Positions 21,026 through 30,612 of a DNA stretch of 64,000 bases are shown here, piece by piece (within the stretch, counting starts at the first letter, position 1; every line of letters starts with the position of its first letter). The notes beneath the pieces are model-generated. The model ran no database searches. It was given only the letters and a program-made list of their open reading frames with translations, and was not told the DNA's origin. This DNA is from Limnohabitans sp. 15K. Lineage in GTDB: Bacteria; Pseudomonadota; Gammaproteobacteria; Burkholderiales; Burkholderiaceae_C. The stretch is taken from positions 204,529-268,528 of the forward strand of contig NZ_NESM01000001.1 of assembly GCF_002778285.1 (NCBI RefSeq), written 5' to 3'. Made by a program: the position numbers and the translations under genes.

Positions 21026-21874
21026 TCAAATCCAGAAAACCAGCATCATCGCCAAAGGCAAGGCCGGTAGCAAGGCATCCGCCCGATCCAACACGCCGCC
21101 ATGCCCAGGCAACAAGCCTGAGCTGTCTTTCATGCCGGCACTTCGCTTGACCAAAGACTCCACCAAGTCACCCACCACACTCATGGCCGACATGAACAGC
21201 AAAGCAGGCAAGGCGACCCACCAACCTTTGGCGAACAGCAACGAGTAAAAACTCACCTCAGGCAAGGCCCAACGGCGGTCAACCTCGACCCAGACAAGCG
21301 CCACCAGCACAACGCCGAGCATGCCACCCATCACACCTTCCCAGCTTTTACCAGGACTGATGCTGCCCGCTAGTTTGGTTTTGATCCAACGACCACCCAC
21401 GGCCTTGCCAGTAAAATAGGCAAACACATCGGCCGCCCACACCAGCACCAGAACGGACAGCAGAAAATTGACGCCCCGTTGATGGGCCTGGGCCATGGCC
21501 AGCCACGCCAATGCCAGCAGCAACAGGCCCCCCACCCAACGCAGCATGCGCGGCCAAAGCACCCAGCCCGATACCCCCCGCTGAATCATCCAGCCACCCA
21601 GAAGTACCCAGAAAGCACCGGCCATCAACCACACCAAGGGCGGCGTACTTTGAACCCAACCCAGTTGCTCGGCCAAAACGCAAGCCAACAAACACAGCAA
21701 GGCTCCGCCCCAAGCCATCCCAGCAGGTAAGCCATTCAAGCGCCCCCATTCCCAAGCGCCTGCGGCAATAAAAACCACCGTCAAACCCATAAAAGGCCAA
21801 GGATTCGTGGCAAACAAAGCCGGTAACAACAGGGCCAGCAAGATCAGCGCGGTGATCACTCTTTGCTTGAGCAT
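21026..21874 (-). CDS. cdsA: Phosphatidate cytidylyltransferase (CDP-diglyceride synthase)
   Basis: Integral membrane enzyme that makes CDP-diacylglycerol, the branch point for phospholipids. About 282 residues with seven to eight hydrophobic segments. The family signature is intact near the C-terminus: VKRSAGMKDSSGLLPGHGG followed by VLDRADALLPA, with SISPGKSWEGVMGG before it. ATG at 21874 has GGAG seven bases upstream. In related genomes uppS lies between frr and cdsA; here a terminator hairpin occupies that gap. Confidence 0.96.
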   Translation of the reverse strand: MLKQRVITALILLALLLPALFATNPWPFMGLTVVFIAAGAWEWGRLNGLPAGMAWGGALLCLLACVLAEQLGWVQSTPPLVWLMAGAFWVLLGGWMIQRGVSGWVLWPRMLRWVGGLLLLALAWLAMAQAHQRGVNFLLSVLVLVWAADVFAYFTGKAVGGRWIKTKLAGSISPGKSWEGVMGGMLGVVLVALVWVEVDRRWALPEVSFYSLLFAKGWWVALPALLFMSAMSVVGDLVESLVKRSAGMKDSSGLLPGHGGVLDRADALLPALPLAMMLVFWI

Positions 21875-21885
21875 GGTTTCTCCAG

Positions 21886-21910
21886 AAAAAAAGGCCGCCA
21901 AGGGCGGCCT
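21886..21910 (-). terminator. Terminator between frr and cdsA
   Basis: Stem AGGCCGCC (21892-21899) with GGCGGCCT (21903-21910), three-base loop, then a run of T on the minus strand (21891-21886). It sits between frr and cdsA, splitting the cluster where uppS is usually found. Confidence 0.85.
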
Positions 21911-21946
21911 GTCAGGCCGTGGGTCGCCACGGCATGGGATTCAAGC

Positions 21947-22507
21947 TCAAACCGCCATGATCTCTTGTTCTTTGGCAGTCACCAATTGGTCGATCTCTGT
22001 CATGCGTTTGTCGGTCAATTTTTGGATATCGGCTTCAGCACGCTTTTGGTCGTCCTCGGAAGCCTCTTTGTCCTTCACCAGCTTTTTCACCGATTCGTTG
22101 GCATCGCGGCGCAAATTGCGGATCGCGATCTTGGCGTTCTCGCCTTCGGTCCGGGCCAACTTGGTCATTTCCTTGCGGCGCTCTTCACTCATGGCGGGCA
22201 TCGGAACACGGATCAACTCACCCAGAGAAGCAGGGTTCAGGCCCAACTCGCTTTCGCGAATGGCTTTTTCAATCTTGGCGGCCATGCTTTTTTCCCAAGG
22301 CTGGACGCTGATCGTGCGCGAGTCCATCAAAGACACGTTGGCCACCTGTGACAAGGGGACCAGCGAGCCGTAGTAATCAACATGAATGGTGTCAAGCAAA
22401 GCCGGGTTGGCCCGCCCTGTGCGAATGCGCGTCAGGTTGTTTTTGAAAGCCGCAATGGATTGCTCCATCTTGGTTTCGCTGGTTTTCTTGATGTCTGGAA
22501 TGGTCAT
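21947..22507 (-). CDS. frr: Ribosome recycling factor
   Basis: Splits post-termination ribosomes together with EF-G. 186 residues, the family length, with the three-helix-bundle sequence: [17 protein letters not shown] stretch (here [13 protein letters not shown]) after residue 27 and [12 protein letters not shown] near the C-terminus. ATG at 22507 is preceded by GAGGAG. It follows pyrH by 24 bases and ends the rpsB-tsf-pyrH-frr group at a terminator. Confidence 0.98.
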   Translation of the reverse strand: MTIPDIKKTSETKMEQSIAAFKNNLTRIRTGRANPALLDTIHVDYYGSLVPLSQVANVSLMDSRTISVQPWEKSMAAKIEKAIRESELGLNPASLGELIRVPMPAMSEERRKEMTKLARTEGENAKIAIRNLRRDANESVKKLVKDKEASEDDQKRAEADIQKLTDKRMTEIDQLVTAKEQEIMAV

Positions 22508-22531
22508 GGGGTTCTCCTCGTCAGAACAGTC

Positions 22532-23254
22532 TCAAGCATGGACCAAGGTGCCTTCGTCTTCACCCAAGACCACACGCTTCAATGCGCCGTTCTTGATGAT
22601 CGAAAACACCTTGATCGGCAATTTTTGGTCGCGGCACAAGGCAAAAGCTGTGGCGTCCATGATGCCCAAGTTGCGTGAAATGGCTTCGTCGAAGCTGATT
22701 TCACTGTAACGGGTGGCATGGGGATCTTTTTTAGGGTCAGCCGAATAAACGCCATCTACTTTGGTGGCTTTGAGCACCATTTCAGCCCCAATTTCGGCGC
22801 CGCGCAAAGCCGCAGCGGTATCAGTGGTGAAAAACGGATTGCCAGTGCCCGCCGCAAAAACCACGACTTTGCCCTCTTCCAGGTATTGCAAAGCTTTGGG
22901 GCGAACGTAAGGCTCCACCACTTGGTCAATGCCAATGGCCGACATCACACGGGCCGTCAAACCCGCTTTGTCCAAGGCATCAGCCAAGGCCAAGGAGTTC
23001 ATGACCGTGGCCAACATGCCCATGTAATCGGCCGTCGCACGGTCCATGCCCACCGAGCCGCCTGCCACACCCCTGAAGATGTTGCCGCCACCAATGACCA
23101 CGGCCACTTGCACACCCAGCCGGTTGATCTCCGCGATCTCTTCGGCCATGCGCACGATGGTGGCGCGGTTGATGCCAAAAGCATCGTCCCCCATCAAGGC
23201 CTCGCCGGACAGCTTGAGCAAAATACGCTTAAAGGCTGGCTTGGCAGAGGACAT
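22532..23254 (-). CDS. pyrH: Uridylate kinase
   Basis: Hexameric UMP kinase of the amino-acid-kinase fold, essential for pyrimidine nucleotides. About 240 residues: [13 protein letters not shown] (phosphate loop), GGGNIFRG, and [19 protein letters not shown] for UMP/ATP binding. ATG at 23254 has GGAG six bases upstream; an in-frame TTG at 23275 is less likely. Between tsf and frr, the standard bacterial order. Confidence 0.97.
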   Translation of the reverse strand: MSSAKPAFKRILLKLSGEALMGDDAFGINRATIVRMAEEIAEINRLGVQVAVVIGGGNIFRGVAGGSVGMDRATADYMGMLATVMNSLALADALDKAGLTARVMSAIGIDQVVEPYVRPKALQYLEEGKVVVFAAGTGNPFFTTDTAAALRGAEIGAEMVLKATKVDGVYSADPKKDPHATRYSEISFDEAISRNLGIMDATAFALCRDQKLPIKVFSIIKNGALKRVVLGEDEGTLVHA

Positions 23255-23313
23255 GGTGGGCTCCTTGGTGGTCAATGTAAAAGGTGGAATAGCAACTCAA
23301 CAGGGCAATGGAC

Positions 23314-24207
23314 TCAGGCTGCGCCTTGAGCGGCAGCCACTTGAGCGGCCACTTCAGCAGCGAAGTCGTCGACTTTCTTCTCAATGCCTTCGCCCACCAC
23401 ATACAGAGTGAAAGCACTCACCGTTGTGCCAGTGGCCTTGAGCATTTGTTCGACCGTTTGCTTGTCGTTTTTGACGAAAGTCTGATTGAACAACGACACT
23501 TCTTTGAGGTACTTTTGGACAGAGCCTTCGACCATTTTGGTGACGATATCGGCAGGCTTGCCGGACTCAGCAGCCTTGGCAGCAGCCACCGAACGCTCTT
23601 TTTCGATCAACTCAGCAGGCACTTCGGCGCTGGTCAATGACACAGGCTTCATGGCGGCGACGTGCATGGCGACATCTTTGGCAGCAGTTTCGTCGCCTTC
23701 AAATTCGACCAAGACACCAATGCGGGTGCCGTGCAAGTAGCTGGCAATTTTGGCACCACCCGCTGAGCGCTTGAAGCGGCGAAAGCTCATGTTCTCACCG
23801 ATTTTGCCGATCAGACCTTTGCGCACTTCTTCCAGAGTGGGGCCGAAACTGTCCTGGCTGTAAGGCAACTCGCCCAAGGCAGCCAGGTCAGCAGGGTTGT
23901 GCTCAGCAACCAGCTTGGCCGCCGCATTGGCCAAAGCCAGGAAGCTGTCGTTCTTGGTCACAAAGTCGGTTTCGCAGTTCACTTCAATCATGGCACCGGT
24001 TGTGCCATTGACGAAACTGGTCACGACGCCTTCGGCGGTCACGCGCGAAGCGGCCTTGCCAGCCTTGGTGCCCAGCTTGACACGCAGCAGCTCTTCAGCT
24101 TTGACCATGTCGCCTTCGGCTTCGGTCAGGGCTTTTTTGCACTCCATCATGGGGGCATCGGTTTTTGCGCGCAGTTCAGCAACCATGCTTGCGGTAATTA
24201 CAGCCAT
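23314..24207 (-). CDS. tsf: Elongation factor Ts
   Basis: Guanine-nucleotide exchange factor for EF-Tu. 297 residues. The N-terminal UBA-like domain [17 protein letters not shown] is followed by the TDFV signature in [11 protein letters not shown], which contacts EF-Tu. The C-terminus is Ala-rich. It lies 78 bases after rpsB with a hairpin terminator in the gap, as is common where S2 is made in excess of EF-Ts. Confidence 0.98.
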   Translation of the reverse strand: MAVITASMVAELRAKTDAPMMECKKALTEAEGDMVKAEELLRVKLGTKAGKAASRVTAEGVVTSFVNGTTGAMIEVNCETDFVTKNDSFLALANAAAKLVAEHNPADLAALGELPYSQDSFGPTLEEVRKGLIGKIGENMSFRRFKRSAGGAKIASYLHGTRIGVLVEFEGDETAAKDVAMHVAAMKPVSLTSAEVPAELIEKERSVAAAKAAESGKPADIVTKMVEGSVQKYLKEVSLFNQTFVKNDKQTVEQMLKATGTTVSAFTLYVVGEGIEKKVDDFAAEVAAQVAAAQGAA

Positions 24208-24241
24208 TTGATTTCTCCGTATTCAGTCTTAAAGTCAAATT

Positions 24242-24268
24242 AAAAAAAAGGGGCCACAAAGCCCCTTT
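24242..24268 (-). terminator. Terminator/attenuator between rpsB and tsf
   Basis: Stem AAAGGGGC (24247-24254) pairs with GCCCCTTT (24261-24268) around a six-base loop, followed on the minus strand by eight T. Since tsf has no evident promoter of its own in the remaining 34 bases, this is probably partial. Confidence 0.8.
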
Positions 24269-24285
24269 CATCGAGTCTTGGGAAC

Positions 24286-25035
24286 TCAGGCAGAAGCGTT
24301 GGCTTCTTCGACGAAATCGTCAGCACCTTCGGTCACAGCCTTGACCACGTCGTTGACCGCATTGGCACGGCCTTCGATGATGGCGTCTGCAATGCCACGG
24401 GCGTACAAAGCCACGGCCTTGGCCGAGTCGTCGTTACCTGGGATGATGTAGTCAATGCCTTCTGGCGAATGGTTAGAGTCCACCACACCGATCAATGGGA
24501 TGCCCAATTTTTTGGCTTCAGAAATCGCGATTTTGTGGTAACCGACGTCGATCACGAAAATCGCGTCAGGCAAAGCAGCCATATCCTGGATGCCACCGAT
24601 GTCTTTTTCGAGCTTTTCCATCTCGCGCTTGAACATCAGTTGTTCTTTTTTGCTCAGGCTCTCAAGGCCGACTTCTTGCTGAGCCTTCATGTCCTTCAGA
24701 CGCTTGATCGAGGTCTTGACGGTTTTGAAGTTGGTCAACATGCCGCCCAACCAGCGTTGGTCGACAAAAGGCACGCCAGCGCGCTGGGCTTCTGACGCCA
24801 CCATTTCGCGGGCTTGACGCTTGGTGCCGACCATCAAGATGGTGCCGCGGTTGGCGGACAACTGCTTGGCGAACTTGATCGCGTCCTGGAACATCGGCAG
24901 CGATTTTTCCAGGTTGATGATGTGAATTTTGTTGCGGTGACCGAAGATGAAGGGGGCCATCTTGGGGTTCCAGAAGCGGGTTTGGTGACCGAAGTGGACA
25001 CCGGCTTCCAGCATTTCGCGCATGGTAACGGACAT
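24286..25035 (-). CDS. rpsB: 30S ribosomal protein S2
   Basis: Structural protein of the small subunit. About 249 residues; motifs [24 protein letters not shown] and [18 protein letters not shown] are clear. ATG at 25035 gives the normal MSVTMREML start with GGAG eight bases upstream; the frame is open further upstream but not conserved. The 5' leader is about 165 bases long from the predicted promoter, room for autoregulation by S2, though I could not fold a specific S2-binding structure by eye. Confidence 0.98.
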   Translation of the reverse strand: MSVTMREMLEAGVHFGHQTRFWNPKMAPFIFGHRNKIHIINLEKSLPMFQDAIKFAKQLSANRGTILMVGTKRQAREMVASEAQRAGVPFVDQRWLGGMLTNFKTVKTSIKRLKDMKAQQEVGLESLSKKEQLMFKREMEKLEKDIGGIQDMAALPDAIFVIDVGYHKIAISEAKKLGIPLIGVVDSNHSPEGIDYIIPGNDDSAKAVALYARGIADAIIEGRANAVNDVVKAVTEGADDFVEEANASA

Positions 25036-25207
25036 AGTAAATACTCCAAAGGTTGGGTCTAAAACCTGTCCACTCATTCGAATTGTTTAAAAAAAACAAA
25101 ACAAACACCTTGATGGGACAGGTTTGCGAATGTGCTTTATTGACTTGAAACACATCTTTTGTAGTTGACACCCAAAAGACATGGATCGCGCTGGACAAAG
25201 CCTTAGG

Positions 25208-25213
25208 ATTGTA
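25208..25213 (-). promoter_or_regulatory. Extended -10 promoter for rpsB-tsf-pyrH-frr
   Basis: TGCTACAAT on the minus strand is an extended -10 (TGn plus TACAAT). No TTGACA-like -35 is visible. It lies about 170 bases upstream of rpsB and about 35 bases before the divergent amidase gene. Confidence 0.45.
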
Positions 25214-25247
25214 GCACCCAGACACCCCTTTTTCGAGGCACCACCCG

Positions 25248-26603
25248 ATGAAATCAGACCTGATCGCCACCCGCGAAGCCCTATTGAATGGCCGCCAACA
25301 AGCTTTGGAAGTGGCAGAGGCCTGCCTGGAGATTGCACACAGCCCAGCTTGCCAGCATGTTTTCAGGCAAATTACGGCCGAGAGCCTGAGAACCACCGCG
25401 ACCCAGCCCCATGCACCGACACAAGCTCTGGCGGGCTTGGCTGTCTCGGTCAAAGACTTGTTTGATGTGCAGGGCCAAAACACGGCAGCAGGCTCCACCT
25501 TTCTGCAAAACCAGCCAGCGGCAAGTCAAGACGCCCCGGCCATCGCGCGTTTGCGTGCCGCAGGCGCAGGCTTCATTGGCCGCACCCACATGGTCGAGTT
25601 TGCCTTTTCAGGGGTGGGCATCAACCCACACCATGGCACACCTGCCGCATGGGACGCTTTGACGGACAAGCCCGCCGGAGCACCTCAAGCCCCCCATGCC
25701 CCAGGGGGTTCCAGCTCAGGCGCTGGTGTTTCGGTGGCCACCGGCGCGGCCTTCATCGGGCTGGGCTCTGACACGGGCGGCTCCATCCGCATTCCAGCTG
25801 CTCTGAACGGCATCGTGGGTTTCAAAAACACCGCTCGCCGTGTCCCCACCCAAGGTGCACTGCCCTTGTCCACCACGCTGGACACAGTTTGCGCCATGAC
25901 CCGCTCGGTCAGAGATGCGATATTGGCCCATGAAGTGTTGTCGGCCCGAAAGGTGCCCACATCCACAAGACCTCTGTCCACCTACCGTATCGCCGTGGCA
26001 CAAAGCCTGATGCAAGACGGCATGGACAGCGGCGTCACCCGGGCTTTTGAGCGCAGTTTGCAAAATTTGCGTGCCGCAGGGGCCCAGATTGAAGAAATTC
26101 CATTGACCGAACTGCTGGAACTCGGCCCCATGATGGCCACTGGCGGCTTCAGCCCTGCCGAAAGCTACGCCTGGCACCGCGAACTGCTGGCTCAGCATGC
26201 CCATGAATACGACCCTCGCGTAGCGCTGCGCATTCAGCGGGGTGCCCAAATGTCTGCACACGAGTACATCCAATTGGTACAAAACCGTGCGGACTGGATT
26301 CGCCGCATGACACAACGATTGCAGCGCTTTGACGCGGTGTTGTCGCCCACCACGCCCATCACCTCCCCCCTCATCAGCACTGTGGCCCCGGGTGCCGATC
26401 GCGATGCCGAATTCTTCAGGGTGAATGCCTTGTTGCTGCGCAACGCCAGCGCCATCAACACGCTGGACGGTTGCGCGATTTCGCTGCCCTGCCACGCACC
26501 GGGCGAACTGCCCGTGGGCATGATGGCTTGGCACGCCGCCATGCACGACGACACCATTTTGCAGCTGGCCCTGCACCTCGAGCCTGTGCTGCAAGCCTCA
26601 TGA
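25248..26603 (+). CDS. Amidase-signature family amidase
   Basis: Amide hydrolase of the GatA-like amidase-signature family, 451 residues. The Ser-cisSer-Lys triad is visible: Lys69 in VSVKDLFD, the GGSSSGAG loop (153-160) and nucleophile Ser179 in GSDTGGSIRIPA. The natural substrate cannot be told; GatA itself is unlikely because there is no gatB or gatC beside it. ATG at 25248 has GAGG nine bases upstream. It overlaps the following NAD(P)HX repair gene by four bases (ATGA), so the two are co-translated. Confidence 0.9.
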   Translation: MKSDLIATREALLNGRQQALEVAEACLEIAHSPACQHVFRQITAESLRTTATQPHAPTQALAGLAVSVKDLFDVQGQNTAAGSTFLQNQPAASQDAPAIARLRAAGAGFIGRTHMVEFAFSGVGINPHHGTPAAWDALTDKPAGAPQAPHAPGGSSSGAGVSVATGAAFIGLGSDTGGSIRIPAALNGIVGFKNTARRVPTQGALPLSTTLDTVCAMTRSVRDAILAHEVLSARKVPTSTRPLSTYRIAVAQSLMQDGMDSGVTRAFERSLQNLRAAGAQIEEIPLTELLELGPMMATGGFSPAESYAWHRELLAQHAHEYDPRVALRIQRGAQMSAHEYIQLVQNRADWIRRMTQRLQRFDAVLSPTTPITSPLISTVAPGADRDAEFFRVNALLLRNASAINTLDGCAISLPCHAPGELPVGMMAWHAAMHDDTILQLALHLEPVLQAS

Positions 26604-28093
26604 TTCACCTGCAAAGCTTGAATGCTGACTGTGCATGGCCTTTGTATGGCCGAGACAGCATTCGGGCTCTGGAAGTTTTGTTGCAAGCGCGAAGCGCCAG
26701 CCCGCTGATGCAGCAAGCGGGATTGGCCACAGCCCAGCTGGCCATGGCCGTGGCACCGCATGCACAGCACATCTGGATCGCAACAGGTCCAGGCAACAAC
26801 GGGGGTGACGGACTCGAAGCGGCCTTTCATCTGCACCAATGGGGTAAATCAGTGCAGGTGAGCATGACGGTGCCAGCCGAGGCATTGCCCTCGGACGCCC
26901 GAGCCGCTTGGCAACGGGCACACGCCGCCGGAGTTCCCATTGCTGATGGACTGCCCAGCGACGGACTGAAAAACTTGGGACAACAAGACCTGGTCATTGA
27001 CGCACTTTTGGGCATGGGTGCCACTCGGCGACTGCAGGGCGACATGCTCACTTGGGTACAAGCCATCAACCAATCACAAGCAGCCGTGTTGGCCGTTGAT
27101 GTGCCCACAGGACTGGACGCAGATTCGGGACAGTTCTTGGGGCAAAGCCAAGACATTGAATGCGTCAGAGCCGACCACACGCTCACCTTCATCGCCGCCA
27201 AACCCGGTCTTTTCATGGGGCATGGGCGCGACATGTGCGGGCAAATTTGGCTGGCCGACTTGGGCTTCACGCATAGCACGGGTGGGTCAGAGCCTGCCGT
27301 ATGGCTCAACCCAAGAACAAGGCACCAAGAGAAAAGTCATGCCAGCCACAAAGGCAGCCACGGCGATGTGGCCGTGATCGGCGGCGAAGCGGATCTTCAC
27401 GGCATGGGCATGACCGGTGCCGCAGTGCTGGCGGCCACTGCGGCCTTGCATGCGGGCGCTGGCCGCGTCATTTTGAGCCTGCTTTCAGGCCAAGCCACCC
27501 TCAGCGCAACACCCGACCTGATGCAGCGAAGTTGGCAAAGTCTGGACTTGGAGCGGCTGCATGTGGTGTGCGGTTGTGGCGGTGGGGCGTCTGTCAAAAC
27601 AATCTTGCCTGAGGTTCTGAGTCGATCCATGCAATTGGTGCTGGACGCCGATGGCCTCAATGCGTTGTCGCAAGACCCAGCCCTTCAATCATTGCTGCGC
27701 CAACGCACTCAAGATCACCCCACGGTGATCTCCCCACACCCCTTGGAAGCCGCTCGTTTGCTGAACACCAGCACCACCCAAGTTCAAAGCGACCGCCTGA
27801 AAGCGGCACAAGATCTGGTGGAGTTGTACCAATGCACCGTGGTTTTGAAAGGCTCGGGCACAGTGATCGCAGCACCCGGACAAACACCGCGCATCAATCC
27901 CACAGGCAATGGTCGATTGGCCACGGGCGGCACGGGTGATGTGCTGGCCGGTTTGATCGCTGCCCGCATGGCACAGTGTTTGGCCCCTTTTGAGGCCGCT
28001 TGCACGGCCGTGGCGCAGCATGGCCAAGTGGCCAACGACTGGCCAAACGGCCAGGCCCTCACCGCCAGCCGCTTGGCACAGCGGCTGGTCTGA
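26600..28093 (+). CDS. nnr: Bifunctional NAD(P)HX epimerase / ADP-dependent NAD(P)HX dehydratase
   Basis: Repairs hydrated NAD(P)H: the N-terminal YjeF domain interconverts the epimers and the C-terminal ribokinase-like domain dehydrates the S form using ADP. About 497 residues. The epimerase motif GPGNNGGDG lies at about 63-71; the dehydratase motif ATGGTGDVLAGLIAARMAQ at about 438-456, with HKGSHGDVAVIGG opening the second domain near 250. ATG at 26600 overlaps the amidase stop. Its 3' end converges with rnr, leaving only six bases and no terminator. Confidence 0.94.
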   Translation: MIHLQSLNADCAWPLYGRDSIRALEVLLQARSASPLMQQAGLATAQLAMAVAPHAQHIWIATGPGNNGGDGLEAAFHLHQWGKSVQVSMTVPAEALPSDARAAWQRAHAAGVPIADGLPSDGLKNLGQQDLVIDALLGMGATRRLQGDMLTWVQAINQSQAAVLAVDVPTGLDADSGQFLGQSQDIECVRADHTLTFIAAKPGLFMGHGRDMCGQIWLADLGFTHSTGGSEPAVWLNPRTRHQEKSHASHKGSHGDVAVIGGEADLHGMGMTGAAVLAATAALHAGAGRVILSLLSGQATLSATPDLMQRSWQSLDLERLHVVCGCGGGASVKTILPEVLSRSMQLVLDADGLNALSQDPALQSLLRQRTQDHPTVISPHPLEAARLLNTSTTQVQSDRLKAAQDLVELYQCTVVLKGSGTVIAAPGQTPRINPTGNGRLATGGTGDVLAGLIAARMAQCLAPFEAACTAVAQHGQVANDWPNGQALTASRLAQRLV

Positions 28094-28099
28094 GGCCGA

Positions 28100-30376
28100 T
28101 CAGCGGCGCGGCTTGGTCGTGCGCGTGCCTTTTTTCTTGGTCGCCGCTTTTTTCACAGAAGCTTTGAGCGCCTGAATCGGAGAACGGTTGCGTTCAGCAT
28201 CAGCTTGCCTGCGATCGGTCGACGCTTGCTTTTTGCCTCGCCCACCTTCGCCGGGTACCACAACGCCCTTGTCGCGCATGGCGCGGGGCACCAAGTCGTC
28301 ACCGTCATTCACCAGACGGAAATCGATCTTGCGACCGTCCAAATCCACCCGACTGACCTGCACCTGGACACGGCTGCCAATGGCATAACGGATGCCTGTC
28401 CGCTCGCCGCGCAACTCTTGGCGCAACTCGTCAAAGCGGTAGTACTCGCCACCCAACTCGGTGATGTGCACCAAACCCTCGACATACAGAGCGTCCAGCG
28501 TGACAAAGATACCGAAACTGGTGGCCGCCGACACCACGCCGCTGTACTCCTCACCCAAATGCTCGCGCATGTATTTGCACTTGAGCCAGGCTTCCACATC
28601 GCGGCTGGCCTCGTCGGCGCGACGCTCGTTGGCGCTGCAGTGCAGACCCGCAGCCTCCCAAGCGCGTTGGTCGGCAGCCGACATGCGCACCCGTGGCGCG
28701 GACGACTCGGGCGCATCACCCTTGGCCGCACGACTTTTCTCCAGCCGTTTGCTCAGCTTGGCATGCGCCTCGCCGGGCACTGGCAGGCTGGGCAGCGTGT
28801 ATTTGCGGTCCAGCAAAATCGCCTTGATGACCCGGTGCACCAGCAAATCCGGGTAACGCCGGATCGGGCTGGTGAAGTGGGTGTAAGCCTCGTAGGCCAG
28901 ACCAAAATGTCCGCTGTTGACCGGAGTGTAAATGGCCTGCTGCATCGAGCGCAGCAGCATGGTGTGGATCTGCTGCGCATCCGGGCGGTCCTTGGTCGCT
29001 TGCGCGATCTTCTGGAACTCGCTGGTGTGCGGGTCGTCGCTGATGCTCAAGCCCAAACCAAGCGCCTTGAGGTAATTGCGCAGGATGTCTTTTTTCTCGG
29101 CCGTCGGGCCTTCGTGCACGCGAAACAAGCCAGGGTGCTTGCCCTGCTGGATGAAATCGGCGCTGCAAACGTTCGCTGCCAGCATGGCTTCTTCGATCAG
29201 GCGGTGCGCTTCGTTGCGCACGCGGGGCACGATTTTCTCAATACGGCCGCTCTCGTCGCACACGATCTGTGTTTCAGTGGTCTCGAAGTCAACAGCACCG
29301 CGCACCTCACGCGAAGCCAGCAGCGCTTTGTAAACGTCTTGCAGGTTCATCAGGTCAGTGACGCGCTCCTTGCGCTTGGCCGCTTCTGGCCCGCGCGTGT
29401 TGCCCAAAATGGCGGCCACTTCGGTGTAAGTGAATCGCGCATGGCTGTGCATCACCGCCGGGTAAAACTGGTAAGCGTGCACGTCGCCCTTGGCGTTGAC
29501 CAGCATGTCACACACCATGCACAAGCGGTCCACATCCGGGTTCAAGGAGCACAGGCCATTCGACAATTTTTCGGGCAGCATGGGGATCACGCGGCGCGGA
29601 AAATAAACGCTGGTGGCGCGGTCATAAGCGTCGATGTCAATCGCGCTGCCTGTTTGCACATAGTGGCTGACATCGGCAATCGCGACCAACAAACGCCAGC
29701 CTTTGCCGCGGCCCACTTTGGCCGGTTCGCAATACACCGCATCGTCAAAGTCGCGGGCATCTTCGCCGTCGATCGTGACTAAAGGCACATCGCGCAAATC
29801 GACCCGGTCTTTGCGGTCCTTGGCCAACACTTTGTCAGGCAATCCTTTGGCTTGGTCAACGCACAGGGCAGAAAATTCGTGCGGCACGCTGTATTTGCGC
29901 ACGGCAATTTCAATCTCCATGCCTGGGTCGTCGATCTCACCCAGCACTTCCTTCACGCGGCCCACAGGCTGGCCAAACAATGCAGGCGGCTCGGTCAACT
30001 CCACGACCACTACTTGGCCTGGCTTGGCAGCGCCCGTGGCCCCTTTGGGAATCATCACGTCTTGGCCGTAACGCTTGTCTTCGGGCGCCACCAACCACAA
30101 ACCGCCTTCGTGCAGCAATCGGCCGATGATGGGATGCTCGGGGCGTTCAAGGATTTCAACAATGCGGCCTTCCGGTCGCCCTTTGCGGTCCTGACGCACG
30201 ATGCGAACCTTCACACGGTCCTTGTGCAAAACGGCACGCATTTCATTGGGGGACAGGTAAATGTCAGAGTCGCCGCTGTCACGGACCAAGAAGCCATGAC
30301 CATCGCGGTGTCCTTGGACACTGCCTTCGATTTCTTCCAGCAAGCCGCTGGGTGGCGCTACTTTTTTGATATACAA
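28100..30376 (-). CDS. rnr: Ribonuclease R
   Basis: Processive 3'-5' exoribonuclease that degrades structured RNA. About 758 residues, shorter than E. coli RNase R (813) because the N-terminal helix-turn-helix domain is missing. It begins at the cold-shock domain (VQGHRDGHGFLVRD), then the RNB catalytic domain with metal-binding aspartates in DGEDARDFDDAV, an S1 domain, and a Lys/Arg-rich tail (KKAATKKKGTRTTKPRR). No ATG fits; TTG at 30376 with AGGA nine bases upstream is the best start. Divergent from tRNA-Leu. Confidence 0.92.
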   Translation of the reverse strand: MYIKKVAPPSGLLEEIEGSVQGHRDGHGFLVRDSGDSDIYLSPNEMRAVLHKDRVKVRIVRQDRKGRPEGRIVEILERPEHPIIGRLLHEGGLWLVAPEDKRYGQDVMIPKGATGAAKPGQVVVVELTEPPALFGQPVGRVKEVLGEIDDPGMEIEIAVRKYSVPHEFSALCVDQAKGLPDKVLAKDRKDRVDLRDVPLVTIDGEDARDFDDAVYCEPAKVGRGKGWRLLVAIADVSHYVQTGSAIDIDAYDRATSVYFPRRVIPMLPEKLSNGLCSLNPDVDRLCMVCDMLVNAKGDVHAYQFYPAVMHSHARFTYTEVAAILGNTRGPEAAKRKERVTDLMNLQDVYKALLASREVRGAVDFETTETQIVCDESGRIEKIVPRVRNEAHRLIEEAMLAANVCSADFIQQGKHPGLFRVHEGPTAEKKDILRNYLKALGLGLSISDDPHTSEFQKIAQATKDRPDAQQIHTMLLRSMQQAIYTPVNSGHFGLAYEAYTHFTSPIRRYPDLLVHRVIKAILLDRKYTLPSLPVPGEAHAKLSKRLEKSRAAKGDAPESSAPRVRMSAADQRAWEAAGLHCSANERRADEASRDVEAWLKCKYMREHLGEEYSGVVSAATSFGIFVTLDALYVEGLVHITELGGEYYRFDELRQELRGERTGIRYAIGSRVQVQVSRVDLDGRKIDFRLVNDGDDLVPRAMRDKGVVVPGEGGRGKKQASTDRRQADAERNRSPIQALKASVKKAATKKKGTRTTKPRR

Positions 30377-30377
30377 T
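30372..30377 (+). promoter_or_regulatory. Putative -10 box of the tRNA-Leu gene
   Basis: TACAAT (context GATATACAATCC) ends 17 bases before the tRNA 5' end and overlaps the rnr start codon on the opposite strand. The -35 region is poor. Confidence 0.4.
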
Positions 30378-30394
30378 CCTTTTATTCCTGAGGC

Positions 30395-30479
<85 letters not shown>

Positions 30480-30512
30480 ATCTTATCGAACACGGTAAGT
30501 AAAAAAACACTC

Positions 30513-30544
30513 AAAGCCGTTGATTTCTGATCAACGGCTTTTTT
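30513..30544 (+). terminator. Terminator after tRNA-Leu
   Basis: A 12-bp stem AAAGCCGTTGAT (30513-30524) with ATCAACGGCTTT (30530-30541), five-base loop, then T to 30544. On the minus strand the stem is followed by TTTGAGTGTTTTTTT, so it may also end rimO. Confidence 0.88.
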
Positions 30545-30612
30545 GTTGACTGAAAACATCTTGAAGGACTGCTGCGCTTGCCCAGAGGTGCGCGGCAGTT
30601 CAAGCGCTGGTG

